Positions 52,173 to 63,454 of a DNA stretch of 64,000 nucleotides are shown piece after piece. The notes under the pieces are model-generated. The model was not told the origin of the DNA, did not search any database, and was given only the letters and a program-made list of their open reading frames with translations. The DNA is taken from positions 1 to 64,000 of the forward strand of contig PBOJ01000014.1 in NCBI GenBank assembly GCA_002724315.1. Direction: 5' to 3'. Positions within the stretch are counted from its first letter, which is position 1; each line of letters opens with the position of its first letter. The position numbers were made by a program, and so were the translations under genes. The DNA is from Planctomycetaceae bacterium. GTDB lineage: Bacteria; Planctomycetota; Planctomycetia; Planctomycetales; Planctomycetaceae.

Positions 52173-53207
52173 ATGGCTTCAACCGCACCAGAATCCACCA
52201 CACCCGAAACGGCCGCTTCTGCGACATTTCCCAATGTCCGGATGCGTCGCCTGAGAACCCATCCCCGGTTGCGGGAGATGGTCCGCGAGACCCGGTTGTC
52301 TCCGTCGGACTTCATCCTGCCGCTGTTCATCCGGCATGGTGAGAACCAGCGGTTGCCGATTTCCTCGATGCCCGGCCACAGCCAGTTGACGGTTGACCTG
52401 CTGGCTGAGGAGGTGAAGGAGATCGCATCGCTGGGCATTCCGGCAGTGATCCTCTTCGGGATTCCCGCCGAGAAGGATGCGGTGGGCAGCGATGCCTGTG
52501 ACGACCAGGGAATCGTGGCCGAGGCGGTGCGGGCGATCAAGGCCAGCGGCACCGACCTGCTGGTGATCACCGACGTGTGTTTCTGTGAGTTCACCGACCA
52601 CGGCCACTGCGGGATCATCAACGACCGCCATGGAACCCTGGATGTCGACAACGACGCGACGCTGGAGATCCTGGCCACCCAGGCGGTCACCCATGCCCGG
52701 GCCGGTGCCGACATGGTGGCGCCATCGGGAATGATGGACGGGATGGTCGGGGCAATCCGTGGCGGGCTCGATGCGGCCGGTTTCACCAACCTGCCGATTC
52801 TCAGCTACGCGGTGAAGTACTCGTCGGCCTTCTACGGCCCGTTCCGCGATGCGGCCGAGAGTGCTCCGCAGTTCGGTGATCGACGGACTTACCAGATGGA
52901 TCCGGCCAATGCGGGCGAGGCCCTGCGAGAGGCGGCGCTGGACGTGGCCGAGGGAGCCGACCTGCTGATGGTCAAGCCGGCCCTGGCCTATCTGGACATC
53001 ATCCATCGCGTCAAACAGGCTCATCCGGGTGTTCCCCTGGCGGCCTACAATGTCAGCGGTGAGTACGCGATGGTCAAAGCGGCTGCCGAGGCTGGTTGGA
53101 TCGATGAGCAGGGTGTGGCCCTGGAGAGCCTGCTGGCGATCAAGCGGGCCGGAGCCGACATGATCCTGACCTACTTTGCCAAGGATGCCTGTCGCTGGCT
53201 GGGCTAG
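52173..53207 (+). CDS. hemB: Delta-aminolevulinic acid dehydratase (porphobilinogen synthase)
   Basis: This enzyme condenses two aminolevulinic acid molecules into porphobilinogen in tetrapyrrole synthesis. The 344 residues include the cysteine-rich zinc site [14 protein letters not shown], both catalytic lysines (in [17 protein letters not shown] and LLMVKPAL), and the C-terminal [17 protein letters not shown]. The DVCFCxxTxHGHCG spelling marks a Zn-dependent rather than Mg-only enzyme. An N-terminal 20-residue Thr/Ala/Pro tail precedes the domain. Its TAG stop shares CTAG 53204-53207 with the convergent uvrA gene. Confidence 0.97.
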   Translation: MASTAPESTTPETAASATFPNVRMRRLRTHPRLREMVRETRLSPSDFILPLFIRHGENQRLPISSMPGHSQLTVDLLAEEVKEIASLGIPAVILFGIPAEKDAVGSDACDDQGIVAEAVRAIKASGTDLLVITDVCFCEFTDHGHCGIINDRHGTLDVDNDATLEILATQAVTHARAGADMVAPSGMMDGMVGAIRGGLDAAGFTNLPILSYAVKYSSAFYGPFRDAAESAPQFGDRRTYQMDPANAGEALREAALDVAEGADLLMVKPALAYLDIIHRVKQAHPGVPLAAYNVSGEYAMVKAAAEAGWIDEQGVALESLLAIKRAGADMILTYFAKDACRWLG

Positions 53208-56200
53208 CCGTCCCGGTTGGCTTCGCACGCGGCCCGGTGTTCTTCCAGGAACCGCGAGAGGTCGGCGTGGCGAGCCTGCTTGAGCGATCGGAACGAGATC
53301 TTCACAGCGTCGCGCCCGTCCTTGTAGGTGGTGATCTCGCGTCTGGAACCCAGTGAGGCCACCCGCCCCAGCGGAATCGCCCCGGGGGGACCAAACAGGA
53401 CCAGGTCGACCGAGTGAACCCGTTTGGTCCACAGTTGTGCCCACACCGGACCGGTCTCTGAGAGCCGGAACGAGACCGACATGCGACCGGTCCAGTCGGT
53501 GACCGGTTTCCCGGCAGTGGTGTTCAATCCGTCGGCGAGTTCTTCCACCAGACCCTCGGGCCACCCCACCCGCTTGCCAGCCGGGAACCCCTTCCGCATC
53601 TGGTGCCACTTTTGTCCCAGCACCTTCCAGGGCATCAGGTTCTCGGGATCCTGTTTCGAACGGCGGGTGTGCTCGAGAAACGAGTCCTGGGCTGTCGCCA
53701 GGAATGCCCGGAATTCGGGGGTGTCAATTTCCCGCAGCCAGTGGACCTTCAGTGTCACCTCTTGCCACGGTCCCTTGATGTTCTTGACACCCACGCGGGA
53801 TCCCCGTCCGTAGATCGGCAATTCGTCGATGTCGTCGAGCGGCTTGAGATCGAGTTGTTGCTGGAGTTCCTCGCGGTGAAACGTGTTGCGTCGCACCCGG
53901 AATTTCAGCGTTACCAGCCATTCTCCACCGGTCAGGGCATGGAAGAACCATCCGTCCTTCTTCACCTGTCCGTTGATCGTGACGACGCTGCGAGAGTTGA
54001 AATCGGCCGCGCGGAGGTCGCCGCAGGTTTCCAGTTGATCGAGGACCGTTTCGAGCACCCCGCCCTCCCAGCGGGCGGGTTGGCCGTTGTGGGCAATACG
54101 GTCGGTGGTGTGCCAACGGCGACCGTCCCGTTCCCATGGCATCCGCGCTTCGCGACCGATCTGTCGGAAATCCAGGTCGCCGTCCCGCTTCTCGGCGACG
54201 GTCTTGACGTTGAACACGTCCCGGTCAGCCCGTTCGCCGGATCGCAGCACCGGGCCCAGCAGTTCTCCGGTCCACGACCTGGGTTCACCTCGCCGCTTGG
54301 CCACTCGAGCCTGGTCGACGACGTCCTCGGGGGTTCCCGTGGCCACGATCCGACCGCCACCGGAACCGGCCTCCGGACCCAGGTCGACAATCCAGTCGGC
54401 CGTCTTGATCACGTCGAGATTGTGCTCGATCACGACCACCGTGTTTCCCGCCTCGACCAGGCTTTCGAGCACCTTCAACAGCTTGTCGATATCGTCGAAG
54501 TGCAGCCCGGTGGTGGGTTCGTCGAGCAGGTAGAGCGTGCGTCCGGCCTGGGGTCGTGCGAGTTCGGCGGCGAGCTTGACGCGTTGGGCTTCTCCCCCCG
54601 AGAGCGTCGGGGCGGGTTGTCCCAGCGTGAGATAGTCGAGGCCAATCGCACACAGCGTGGCCAGGGGCGCACGGATCCGCGGAATGTTTTCGAACAGTTT
54701 CAGGGCCCCGGCGATCGGCATGTCGAGCACGTCGGCGATCGTGTGGCCGTGGTAGGTCACCGCCAGCGTCTCGGTGTTGTACCTCCGCCCCCGGCACTCG
54801 TCGCACTCGACCCACACGTCCGGCAGGAAGTGCATCTCGATGCACTTCTGACCGTTTCCCTCGCAGGCCTCGCACCGGCCGCCGGCCCGGTTGAAACTGA
54901 ATCGCCCCGGGCGATAGCCGCGGACCTTCGATTCGGGCAACCGGGTGAACAGTTCGCGGATCTCATCAAAGACACCGGTGTAGGTGCCCGGGTTCGACTT
55001 GGGCGTGCTGCCGAGAGGCTGCTGGTCGACAACGATCACCTTGTTGAGGTGTTCGATTCCCCGGAGTGCGGAGAATGGGCCGGGTGTGTCTCCTGTTCGA
55101 TGCAGTTGCCGGGAGACGGCACGGGCCAGGGTGTTTTCGATCAGGGAACTCTTGCCCGATCCGCTGACCCCGGTGATGCAGGTCAGGGTGCCCAGGGGGA
55201 TCCTCAACTGGACGTTGTCGAGGTTGTTCAGTCGAGCCCCGTCGAGTTCCAACCAGGCTCCACCCGGAGGATCGGCGTCGGGCGTTTGGGCCGAAGCCAT
55301 TCGTCTGTTGGCGGGGATCGAGATCGTGCGACGGTTGGAGAGGAACTTGCCGGTCAACGACCGGGTCTTGCCGGCCAGTTCCTCGGGCGGTCCTTGCGCG
55401 ACAATCTTGCCGCCGTGCTGCCCGGCTGCAGGTCCGAAATCGACCAGCCGATCGGCCGTTTCGAGCACTTCGCGGTCGTGTTCGACCACCACCAGCGTGT
55501 TGCCGAGATCCCGAAGACGCTGGAGAGCTCCCAGCAGCCGACGGTTGTCCCGGGGGTGCAGGCCGATGGTGGGTTCGTCGAGTACGTAGAGCACCCCGGT
55601 CAGGGCGCGACCGACCTGGCCGGCCAGCCGGATTCGTTGGCTCTCGCCTCCCGAAAGCGTGGGAAATGGGCGGTCGAGGCTGAGGTAATCGAGTCCGACG
55701 TCGACCAGGAATTTCAGGCGGCTGATCGCTTCCCGCAACAGGTCCCCGGCGATCCGCTTCTCGTCACGACTCAGCCGCACGCGGCGGAGTGCTTCCAGGG
55801 CCTTGTCGAGCGGCAGTCCGCACAGCGATCCGATGGTCTGGCCGAGCAGTCGCACGGCGGCCACATCGGGTCTGAGCCGGCTGCCGTCGCAGGAGGCGCA
55901 ATCGACCTCGCCCACCAAATCCAGCAGACGCCGGCGGTAGGTCGCCGAGACCCGTGACGCCTCTTCAATGGCCGGGTAGAGCCCCTTGTACTGCATCGAG
56001 ATCGTTGGGCCGTCGGGGAGCGTGACGGGGAACCAGCGGTCGCCGGTGCCGTAGAGCACCAGTCGACGGGCGGCCGGGGACAACCCTGAGAACGGAACGT
56101 CCAGGGGAAGGTCGAATTCCCGGTGCAGCGCGTCGAGAGTTGCCGAGAAGATCGGCACCGTAGAGGGGTCTGGCCATGCGGCGATGGCTCCTTCGCTGAG

Positions 56201-59200
56201 CGATTTGGAGTCGTCGGCGACCAGTGCCGAGAGGTTGGTGCCCTGCTGAGTGCCCAGGCCTTCGCACGCCCGGCACCAGCCCAGGGAGCTGTTGAAAGAG
56301 AAGTGGTTGGGGGTCAGTTCCTCGAAACTCCGACCGCATGTCTCGCAAGCCGCGTGCAGGCTGAACGGTTCGACCTCCCAGTCGGACTCGTTCCGATTGA
56401 GATTCTCGGTGGCGATTCTCATTTCTCCTCGACCCAGCCCCAGGGCCATCTCGACGCTGTCGGCCACGCGGGTCCGCGAGGTGTTTCCCGGCGTGATGCG
56501 GTCGATGACCACCTCGACGGTGTGACGTCTTCGGCGGTCGATTTCGGGGACGTCTTCGATCCGGAAGGTTGTCCCGTTGATTCGGACACGTCGGAATCCG
56601 TCCTCCTGTAGTGACTGCCACAGCCGGGCGTATTCCTGGCCGACTCGAACTTCCTGTGGGGCGAGGACCAGGACCCGTTTTCCGGACGGCAGGTTCCGGA
56701 CGCGATCGATCACCTCGTCGGTGGTCTGGCGGCTGATGGGAATCTCGCACTTCGGGCAGACGCGGGTTCCCAGCCGGGTGAACAGCACCCTCAGGTAGTC
56801 GTAGATTTCGGTCACCGTCCCGACTGTCGAACGGGGTGTGGTGCCGGTGTTCTTCTGTTCGATGGCGATCGCCGGCGACAGTCCCTGGACGCCTTCGACA
56901 CGGGGCTTGGGCATCTGGCCGAGGAACTGGCGGGCGTAGGCCGAGAGGCTCTCGACGTAACGACGTTGTCCTTCGGCGTACAGGGTGTCCATGGCCAGCG
57001 AGGACTTGCCGCTGCCGCTGGGGCCGCAGAAGACGTTGAACCGGTTGCGGGGGATCTTCAGGTTGACGTCCTTCAGGTTGTGCTGTGCCGCCCCGCGGAC
57101 GACGATTTCTGTCGCCTCCTTCCGCTGTTTCGCGGATCTTGTGTTTGGCGGTCTCTTCGCCGACGTCCGCGGTTTCTGGCGAACGGTGTTGGGAGACAAC
57201 AACGGGGCGAGAACGCGGCCGGTGTGGGAGTCGGGGCAGGCTGCGATGGTCTCGGGCGGTCCGGCCACCACCACCCGTCCGCCGCCGGCTCCTCCCTCGG
57301 GTCCGAGATCGATGACCCAGTCGGCGGTCTTGATGACATCGAGGTTGTGTTCGACCACCAGGACGGTGTTCCCCTCGTCGACGAACCCGTGGAGAACGTC
57401 CAGCAGTTTGCTGATGTCGGCAAAGTGCAGACCGGTGGTGGGTTCATCGAGCAGGTAGATCGTGCTGCCGGTGGACCGTTTGCCCAGTTCGCGTGCGAGC
57501 TTGATCCGCTGGGCTTCGCCTCCCGAGAGTGTCGGGGAGGGTTGGCCGAGCTTGAGGTATTCGAGTCCGACGTCACCGAGGGTTCCCAGCAGCCGGGAGA
57601 CCCGCGGATGGTTGCGGAAGTGCTCGAGAGCCTCCTGCACGTCCATCTCGAGAACCTCGGCGATGTTCTTGGTGCGGAACTTCACCTCGAGCGTCTCGTG
57701 GTGAAATCTCCTCCCCTCGCAGACCGGGCAGGTGACCCAGATGTCGGCCAGGAAGTCCATCTCCAGCCGGTTGGCCCCGTAACCCTCACAGGCTTCGCAT
57801 CGGCCTCCCTGGACGTTGAAACTGAACCGCCCCGGCTTGTAGCCCCGGGCCCGGGCCTCGGGCAGCTTGCTGTAAAGTTCACGGATGGCGTCAAGCAGCT
57901 TGACGTAAGTGGCGGGGTTCGAGCGGGGGGTGCGTCCGATCGGGGCCTGGTCGATGTTGATGGCGCGGTCGAGATGCTCGAGTCCGGTCACCTCGCGGTG
58001 TGCTCCCGGTTCGCCCTTGCCGGAGTTGAGCTCGCGGTTGAGGACCTGCCAGAGGATGTCGCCGGCGAGTGAGCTTTTGCCGGATCCGCTGACCCCGGTG
58101 ATACAGACGAAGGCTCCCAGGGGAATGGGCACGTTGATGCCGCGGAGGTTGTTGTGGCGGGCGGCCTTGACGGTCAACCGCTTGCTGCCGATTTCGCGAC
58201 GCCGCGCCGGCACGGGAATCGAGTCGGTGCCGCAGAGATACCGGCCGGTTACGCTCCGGGGGTTCTTCTGGATTTCCTCGACGGTTCCTTCGGCCACCAC
58301 CCGTCCGCCCCGGACACCCGGGCCGGGGCCGAAGTCGACGATGTGATCGGCCGCCAGCATCGTCTCCTCGTCGTGCTCGACAACGATCACCGTGTTGCCC
58401 TGGTCGCGGAGGTCGCAGAGGCTTTCCAGGAGCAACTGGTTGTCGCGGGAGTGGAGTCCGATCGAGGGTTCGTCGAGCACGTAGACGACGCCGACCAGCC
58501 CGCTGCCAATTTGTCCGGCCAGGCGAATTCTCTGGGTTTCTCCGCCCGAAAGCGTCGGAGCCGATCGATCCAGGGCGAGGTAATCGAGTCCGCAGCGGAG
58601 CAGGAATCCGAGTCGGGCGCGGATTTCCTTGAGCGCCTCGCCGGCGATCAACCGGGCGGTGTCGTCGAGTTCAATCTCCTCGAAAAATGCCGCCGCGTCA
58701 CCGATTGACAGCGCGCAGATTTCCGGGAGGCTCCGACGGCGACGGGCGACCCGGCGGCCGAATTGCCGGTTGGCGGTCGTGATCGAGACCGCCTGGGCCT
58801 GTTGGTTCAGCCGCGTGCCGTGGCAAGCCGAGCAGTCGGCGAACCGCATCGCCTTTTCCAGTTGCCGCCGCCGCATGGGATTGTTCGTGTTGTGGTACGA
58901 CTCGAGCAACTTGGGGATCACACCGGCAAACGTGCCACCGTGTTTCCAGACTCCGCCGCGGTATCTCCAGGCGAACGTGATGTGGCGATCGCCGGTTCCG
59001 AACAGGATCAGTCGCCTGGCTTCCTCGGGAAGGTCGGTCCAGGGAGTGTTCAGCACCGAATCGGTTTCGAGACCCAGTTCCCCCTCGATTGCCGCGGCGG
59101 CACCCTGGTAGATATGGCGTCGCCAGCGGCCGATTTTCCTGACGGCTCCCAGCACGCCGATCGCGCCCCGCCACAACGACTTGCCGGGTTCGGTCACGAG

Positions 59201-60154
59201 TTCCTCGGGCAGGAACTCGTGACGTCGGCCCAGCCCATTGCATTCCAAGCACATTCCCAGGGGGCTGTTGAAGCTGAACAGTTGAGGCGTGGGGGGTTCG
59301 TAACTGATTCCGCAACGACCGCAGGCGTAAAGAGAACTGTAGAGCGTGTCTCGGTCGGTGGGGGTTCCGGTGGACGGTTGGCCGGGTCGACCTGGGGTCT
59401 CCTCCGTCACACTCAGCAGCAACGTGCCGTTTCCCAGGCGCAGTGCCGTCTCGACGGCCTCGGCCAGGCGGCTTCGGCCACCCCGACGTGAGGAAAGCCG
59501 GTCGACGACCACCTCGATCGTGTGACGCATTTGTCGATCGAGTCCAAGATTCTCGCTCAGCGAGACGGTTTCACCGTCGACCCTGGCGCGGACGAACCCC
59601 TGCTTCAGCAAGTCGTCAAACAGGTCACGATACTCGCCTTTCTGCTGCTGGATCAGTGGGGCCAGGACGCTGTAACGGGTTCCGGTCGGCAACGCGCTGA
59701 TCGATTCGATGATCTGCTCGGATGTCTGTGCCCGAATTTCTCTCCCACACCGGGCACACCCTGGGCGGCCAACCCGGGCGAACAGGACGCGGAGATAGTC
59801 CTGGATCTCGGTGATCGTTCCCACGGTACTGCGCGGGTTCCGGCTGGCGGATTTCTGCTGGATCGAGATCGACGGAGCCAGGCCGCTGACTCGGTCGACG
59901 TCGGGCTTGGGGAGTTGGCCCAGGAACTGGCGGGCGTAGCTGGACAGGCTCTCGACGTAACGTCTCTGGCCCTCCGCGTAGAGCGTGTCGAAGGCCAGTG
60001 AGCTCTTTCCCGAACCGCTGACTCCGGTCATGACGATCAGCCGGTTGCGTGGCAGGCTGAGGCTGACGTTGCGGAGATTGTGTTCGCGGGCGCCGCGGAT
60101 CTCGATATCCGCCGCGTCGATCATCAACCTGCTTCCCGGCCGCGTCCGGCTCAC
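53204..60154 (-). CDS. uvrA: Tandem-fused UvrA (two UvrA copies in one chain) with C-terminal extension
   Basis: This 2316-residue protein contains two complete UvrA units; UvrA recognises DNA lesions in nucleotide excision repair, normally as a dimer of about 950 residues each. Copy 1 (about 11-1000) has Walker [10 protein letters not shown] (Lys50), zinc pairs CGRCG/CLECN, signatures [13 protein letters not shown] and [12 protein letters not shown]. Copy 2 (about 1012-1960) has [32 protein letters not shown], a second GVSGSGKSS and [12 protein letters not shown], plus the C-terminal zinc module. All four ATP sites look intact. About 350 extra residues follow without a family I recognise. 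GTG 60154 overlaps the upstream stop as GTGA; ATG 60124 is the alternative. Confidence 0.95.
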   Translation of the reverse strand: MSRTRPGSRLMIDAADIEIRGAREHNLRNVSLSLPRNRLIVMTGVSGSGKSSLAFDTLYAEGQRRYVESLSSYARQFLGQLPKPDVDRVSGLAPSISIQQKSASRNPRSTVGTITEIQDYLRVLFARVGRPGCARCGREIRAQTSEQIIESISALPTGTRYSVLAPLIQQQKGEYRDLFDDLLKQGFVRARVDGETVSLSENLGLDRQMRHTIEVVVDRLSSRRGGRSRLAEAVETALRLGNGTLLLSVTEETPGRPGQPSTGTPTDRDTLYSSLYACGRCGISYEPPTPQLFSFNSPLGMCLECNGLGRRHEFLPEELVTEPGKSLWRGAIGVLGAVRKIGRWRRHIYQGAAAAIEGELGLETDSVLNTPWTDLPEEARRLILFGTGDRHITFAWRYRGGVWKHGGTFAGVIPKLLESYHNTNNPMRRRQLEKAMRFADCSACHGTRLNQQAQAVSITTANRQFGRRVARRRRSLPEICALSIGDAAAFFEEIELDDTARLIAGEALKEIRARLGFLLRCGLDYLALDRSAPTLSGGETQRIRLAGQIGSGLVGVVYVLDEPSIGLHSRDNQLLLESLCDLRDQGNTVIVVEHDEETMLAADHIVDFGPGPGVRGGRVVAEGTVEEIQKNPRSVTGRYLCGTDSIPVPARRREIGSKRLTVKAARHNNLRGINVPIPLGAFVCITGVSGSGKSSLAGDILWQVLNRELNSGKGEPGAHREVTGLEHLDRAINIDQAPIGRTPRSNPATYVKLLDAIRELYSKLPEARARGYKPGRFSFNVQGGRCEACEGYGANRLEMDFLADIWVTCPVCEGRRFHHETLEVKFRTKNIAEVLEMDVQEALEHFRNHPRVSRLLGTLGDVGLEYLKLGQPSPTLSGGEAQRIKLARELGKRSTGSTIYLLDEPTTGLHFADISKLLDVLHGFVDEGNTVLVVEHNLDVIKTADWVIDLGPEGGAGGGRVVVAGPPETIAACPDSHTGRVLAPLLSPNTVRQKPRTSAKRPPNTRSAKQRKEATEIVVRGAAQHNLKDVNLKIPRNRFNVFCGPSGSGKSSLAMDTLYAEGQRRYVESLSAYARQFLGQMPKPRVEGVQGLSPAIAIEQKNTGTTPRSTVGTVTEIYDYLRVLFTRLGTRVCPKCEIPISRQTTDEVIDRVRNLPSGKRVLVLAPQEVRVGQEYARLWQSLQEDGFRRVRINGTTFRIEDVPEIDRRRRHTVEVVIDRITPGNTSRTRVADSVEMALGLGRGEMRIATENLNRNESDWEVEPFSLHAACETCGRSFEELTPNHFSFNSSLGWCRACEGLGTQQGTNLSALVADDSKSLSEGAIAAWPDPSTVPIFSATLDALHREFDLPLDVPFSGLSPAARRLVLYGTGDRWFPVTLPDGPTISMQYKGLYPAIEEASRVSATYRRRLLDLVGEVDCASCDGSRLRPDVAAVRLLGQTIGSLCGLPLDKALEALRRVRLSRDEKRIAGDLLREAISRLKFLVDVGLDYLSLDRPFPTLSGGESQRIRLAGQVGRALTGVLYVLDEPTIGLHPRDNRRLLGALQRLRDLGNTLVVVEHDREVLETADRLVDFGPAAGQHGGKIVAQGPPEELAGKTRSLTGKFLSNRRTISIPANRRMASAQTPDADPPGGAWLELDGARLNNLDNVQLRIPLGTLTCITGVSGSGKSSLIENTLARAVSRQLHRTGDTPGPFSALRGIEHLNKVIVVDQQPLGSTPKSNPGTYTGVFDEIRELFTRLPESKVRGYRPGRFSFNRAGGRCEACEGNGQKCIEMHFLPDVWVECDECRGRRYNTETLAVTYHGHTIADVLDMPIAGALKLFENIPRIRAPLATLCAIGLDYLTLGQPAPTLSGGEAQRVKLAAELARPQAGRTLYLLDEPTTGLHFDDIDKLLKVLESLVEAGNTVVVIEHNLDVIKTADWIVDLGPEAGSGGGRIVATGTPEDVVDQARVAKRRGEPRSWTGELLGPVLRSGERADRDVFNVKTVAEKRDGDLDFRQIGREARMPWERDGRRWHTTDRIAHNGQPARWEGGVLETVLDQLETCGDLRAADFNSRSVVTINGQVKKDGWFFHALTGGEWLVTLKFRVRRNTFHREELQQQLDLKPLDDIDELPIYGRGSRVGVKNIKGPWQEVTLKVHWLREIDTPEFRAFLATAQDSFLEHTRRSKQDPENLMPWKVLGQKWHQMRKGFPAGKRVGWPEGLVEELADGLNTTAGKPVTDWTGRMSVSFRLSETGPVWAQLWTKRVHSVDLVLFGPPGAIPLGRVASLGSRREITTYKDGRDAVKISFRSLKQARHADLSRFLEEHRAACEANRDG

Positions 60155-60570
60155 GTTACAGACTCGCTGCCGTCGGTCCCGGGCTCCTGTTCCTGTTCGG
60201 AGACCGTTTCACCGGATTTTCGTCGCCGCCGTCGTTTCTGTTTGCGTGACTGTTTGCGTGGTCGATCGTCGTCTCCATCATAGGCCGGTTCGGCCGAAGC
60301 GTCTTCGAGACGGTCCGGAGCACCGTCGGCCTCGCCGATCGAGGGGAAATTCAACCTCCCGGCAGCTCTTTGGGCGCTGTCGTCGAGTTGCATCCAGGCT
60401 CCGTCGATGGGGCAGGTTCGACTGGTGATGTGCCCGGCTGTCTTCAGGACCCGCTGGCAGCTGGGACAGCGCCAGACGCGTCGGACGTCGAGGTCGAGCC
60501 TGATACCGGGACCCTTGATAACGTGGTCCTCCCCGCTCCTCTTCGCGCCCCACGGCGCGATCACTACCAT
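60151..60570 (-). CDS. Zinc-ribbon protein with basic tail, coupled to uvrA
   Basis: This 139-residue protein has a zinc ribbon at about residues 33-54 ([14 protein letters not shown], then RTCPIDG). A mixed region follows, and a strongly basic segment rich in Arg and Lys ([15 protein letters not shown]) that could bind nucleic acid. An acidic/Ser tail ends the chain. It starts at ATG 60570, before which no protein-like sequence is seen. Its stop overlaps the uvrA GTG as GTGA, so the two are made from one message. Function is unknown; a DNA-linked role is suggested by the partner and the basic tail. Confidence 0.6.
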   Translation of the reverse strand: MVVIAPWGAKRSGEDHVIKGPGIRLDLDVRRVWRCPSCQRVLKTAGHITSRTCPIDGAWMQLDDSAQRAAGRLNFPSIGEADGAPDRLEDASAEPAYDGDDDRPRKQSRKQKRRRRRKSGETVSEQEQEPGTDGSESVT

Positions 60571-60686
60571 GCACGCCCGCTTCAGCCGTGCTCTTGACGT
60601 AAACGGCACTGGCCGCCCACCGCGGATCCATTCTCCGGCGTTGTCTCCTGTCGGGCAAGCCCACCCAGACTGTCTCGGGATCGCAG

Positions 60687-61598
60687 ATGAACCGTCGACC
60701 ATCCACAAACGGGACACGGCTGGGCCTGTTGGTCGGTGGCGTGTTGATGGGAGTGGCCGATGCGATCCCGGGAGTTTCCGGTGGCACCGTGGCGATGGTG
60801 CTGGGAATTTATGATCGATTGGTGACGGCCATCAGTCGCTGCGACACCTCGCTGGTGCGTTCGGTTCTCCGAGGTCGTTGGCGGGAGGCGTCTGGTCGGA
60901 TCGATCTGGCTTTCCTGTTCACGCTGGGTCTGGGGATCGCCGGAGGCATCCTGGCCCTCGCCTCGGTGATGCGGGGGCTGCTGACCAGTCATCCGGCGTT
61001 GGTCAATGCGGTGTTTTTCGGACTGGTGGCCGGCTCGTGTGTGATTGTCATCCGGTCGGTCAGGGCCTGGACGATTTCGCGAGCGGTGTTGATGGTGGTC
61101 GCGATCAACGCGTCGTTCGTGCTGGTTGGCTTCCCTCCGGAAGCCGGCGAATTGGACCGGGGGCAATTGCACCTGTTCTGCTGTGGGGCGGTCGCCATCT
61201 GCGCCATGATCCTGCCGGGTGTCAGCGGGGCTTTCCTGATGAAGGTGCTGGGCCAGTACGACCGTGTCATCGGCATGCTCTCTGGCGTGGTCCATTTCCA
61301 GGCCACCTCCGAGACGCTGCTCGCGCTGGGGGCCTTCGCGTGCGGGTGCGTGTTCGGGCTGATCAGCTTCAGCAAGTTGCTTCGCTGGCTGCTGGCCAAC
61401 GTCCGCGAGGCCACCCTGGCAGTGTTGTGTGGCGCGATGTGCGGGTCGCTGCGAGCGCTGTGGCCGTTCGATTCGGGGGAACTTGCCAACGGCCGCATCG
61501 CCGTTCCGGTGCTGCTGATGGTCGTCGGCTTTGCTGCCGTGTTGCTGTTGGATCGCCTGGCCCGGTCCACGGAGCCGGATACGTCACAGCCGTCCTAG
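60687..61598 (+). CDS. DUF368 membrane protein (polyprenyl-phosphate transporter family)
   Basis: This 303-residue polytopic membrane protein has the DUF368 markers: GVLMGVADAIPGVSGGTVAM near the N-terminus and ILPGVSGAFLMKVLGQYD in the second half, an internal pseudo-repeat. DUF368 proteins (PopT) have been shown to return undecaprenyl phosphate across the membrane for reuse in wall and glycan synthesis. That assignment fits with RodA elsewhere in the window. Start ATG 60687 lies 116 bases from the divergent zinc-ribbon gene. It converges on the M28 gene. Confidence 0.9.
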   Translation: MNRRPSTNGTRLGLLVGGVLMGVADAIPGVSGGTVAMVLGIYDRLVTAISRCDTSLVRSVLRGRWREASGRIDLAFLFTLGLGIAGGILALASVMRGLLTSHPALVNAVFFGLVAGSCVIVIRSVRAWTISRAVLMVVAINASFVLVGFPPEAGELDRGQLHLFCCGAVAICAMILPGVSGAFLMKVLGQYDRVIGMLSGVVHFQATSETLLALGAFACGCVFGLISFSKLLRWLLANVREATLAVLCGAMCGSLRALWPFDSGELANGRIAVPVLLMVVGFAAVLLLDRLARSTEPDTSQPS

Positions 61599-61633
61599 CT
61601 GGGACGGCGAGCCCATTTGGTGTCGTTGGGGCT

Positions 61634-62881
61634 TCAGAAGACCGAGAACAGCAGCAGCCCGCTGGCTCGGACCAGCCACTTGCGGTCACTGGGGGTGATC
61701 TTGCCGGCGTCCAGGATCTGGCGGCACTTGTTCCTGGTGGTGCTGATCAGCAGTTTCTGGAGATCGGTCAGCCCTTTCTGCCGTTCTTCCTCGAGCAACA
61801 GCGAGGTGATCCGGTGCAGGGCCCGGGGTTCGTCGAGTCCCGACTGGACCGCATCGGTCCAGGCGGGATCGGCTCGTCCCTCGACGACTTCCACCAGTAC
61901 GGCCAGGACGAGGTTTGAGATGCGGGTCAACTTGGGGTAGTCGACCTTCTCGGGCGTGTCCCGCGTCGAGTGGTAGTCGGGGTGTTCGCCAGTGGAGAAG
62001 AACAGGAAAGGCACCTTGCGGTCGCGAAACGGACCGTAGTCACTGCGAGTTCCCACCAGGTCGATCCCCAGCCGGGCCACTTCCAGCCCCCTGGGAGTTC
62101 CCACGCGGTCGAGGACGGTCCGGAGAACCGGAGCGTGTTCGCTGCCCAGGCAGAAGACCGTTGGCAGGGGCAGGTTGCCCAGTGAACGTCCGACCATGTC
62201 GGCGGTGATGAACAGCCTGACGTGTTCCAGCGGCCAGGGAGGGTTGGCCGCAAACCACCGTGACCCCCACAGGAGCCGCTCTTCCAGGTCGAAGCCGACG
62301 AAGGCAACAGAACGTGCCGGAGGTGTCTTGCGAGCGGCCAGTTGGCGGGCGATTTCGAGCATCAGCGCCACGCCGCTGGCGTTGTCGTCGGCCCCGGGGT
62401 AGACCGCGTTCTTGCGGACACCGAGGTGGTCGTAGTGGGCGCTGAGAATCACGATCTCGTCGGACGTTTGTCCGGGCAGCATTGCTCCGACGTTCCGACC
62501 GGCTGTCAGCGGCTTGCCCGACTTGTCCTTTCGCCCGGGAAGTGGCTGGAAGTAGCTGTCACCAAAGAGCGGCTTGAGCTTCAGGCGTTGGAAGTGATCA
62601 CGGAGATAGTTGGCCGATTGCCGGGCCGCTTCTCCGGACCGACCACGACGCGCCGGATCGGCCAGCCACTCGACATGACGCTTCACGTCTGTGGCCACGA
62701 TCGGTGCCGGAGGTGACGGTGCAGCCGGTTTCTCTTCGGCCGTTGACGGACCGGACAGGGCGACCAGGACCATCAGCAGGCGGCCGAAACCGCCGGGAGT
62801 TGTCGCGAGCGTCAGGATCTGCGAATCGTCACAAACTCCGCCGCATCCGGTGTTGTTTTCGTGCCGGTCTGGCTGGTGCAT
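61634..62881 (-). CDS. M28-family zinc aminopeptidase, exported
   Basis: This 415-residue protein has a hydrophobic segment (RLLMVLVALSG, about residues 33-45) that may be a signal or anchor, then an M28 peptidase domain. Zinc ligands and catalytic residues appear in SAHYDHLG, YPGADDNASG, GFDLEER, ITADMVG and EHPDYHSTRDTPEKVDY, complete for a co-catalytic di-zinc site. Such enzymes take single residues from peptides. A helical C-terminal tail of about 100 residues follows. ATG 62881 has GGGAGACGG before it; the first 30 residues are polar, so a later start is possible. Confidence 0.88.
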   Translation of the reverse strand: MHQPDRHENNTGCGGVCDDSQILTLATTPGGFGRLLMVLVALSGPSTAEEKPAAPSPPAPIVATDVKRHVEWLADPARRGRSGEAARQSANYLRDHFQRLKLKPLFGDSYFQPLPGRKDKSGKPLTAGRNVGAMLPGQTSDEIVILSAHYDHLGVRKNAVYPGADDNASGVALMLEIARQLAARKTPPARSVAFVGFDLEERLLWGSRWFAANPPWPLEHVRLFITADMVGRSLGNLPLPTVFCLGSEHAPVLRTVLDRVGTPRGLEVARLGIDLVGTRSDYGPFRDRKVPFLFFSTGEHPDYHSTRDTPEKVDYPKLTRISNLVLAVLVEVVEGRADPAWTDAVQSGLDEPRALHRITSLLLEEERQKGLTDLQKLLISTTRNKCRQILDAGKITPSDRKWLVRASGLLLFSVF

Positions 62882-63069
62882 CACATCCGTCTCCCTGGGC
62901 CGCGGCAGGGTAGCTTGACGCGTTTCAGCCAACAACCCCCGCTGTTGGCCGGGGGGTGCGGTTTGGCCGATTGTGACGAAGTTTCCTGTTGTAGCGGTCG
63001 TCAGGGTGTCGATAGACCAACGGAACACCCGCGTGGCGCGCGGACCTGCATGACTTGGAGAACGAGACA

Positions 63070-63375
63070 ATGCGTCGAGGATCGATTCTGACCGCCGTCC
63101 TGGTGGCCACCGTCGTAGCCTGGTCTGCTTCGGTGAGTTCGACGCCGGCACAGGCCGCCGGACAGGGGCAGCCGACCGACTGGAACCGGTTCTACTACTA
63201 CCCCTATGTCTACTATCCCCACAACTTCAAGCGGCCCCAGGGGAGTTTCAACCACCTCTATTACCGGTATTCGCCAACCTGGCGGATCCCCGTGATGCGA
63301 CAGGGTTGGCACAACTTCTACCAGAAGAAGCGGCCGTATCACCGTGGGCATCACTTCATCCTGGATGTCTTCTAG
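63070..63375 (+). CDS. Small Tyr/Arg-rich secreted protein
   Basis: This 101-residue exported protein has a signal peptide (residues 1-29, cleavage after AQA). The mature part is unusually rich in Tyr, Arg, His, Trp and Asn, with FYYYPYVYYPHNF and a Trp/Arg-rich end. GGAGA lies nine bases before ATG 63070; TTG 63055 is in frame but unnecessary. I recall proteins of this look in planctomycete genomes but know no proven function. A cell-surface role is plausible from the aromatic, basic composition. It is divergent from the M28 gene. Confidence 0.65.
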   Translation: MRRGSILTAVLVATVVAWSASVSSTPAQAAGQGQPTDWNRFYYYPYVYYPHNFKRPQGSFNHLYYRYSPTWRIPVMRQGWHNFYQKKRPYHRGHHFILDVF

Positions 63376-63454
63376 GCCGTTTCGGGAGATTTTCGGGAAA
63401 CCCGTTTACTTTCCCGCGTGGGTTCGATTGAGTCCATGCGGGGCCGGAGCGTCG

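Noticed and set aside
53603-55957. Antisense open frame of about 780 codons across uvrA
   Set aside because: It lies opposite the UvrA catalytic motifs and its translation has no family features, so it is a shadow frame.
53204-60154. Assembly duplication as explanation of the tandem UvrA
   Set aside because: The two halves differ throughout at protein level (for example CGRCG versus [14 protein letters not shown] versus GPSGSGKSS), so an old duplication and fusion is the better reading.
62928-62949. Seven-base-pair hairpin between the M28 and Tyr-rich genes
   Set aside because: Short stem, GC-rich surroundings and no T-run; likely by chance.
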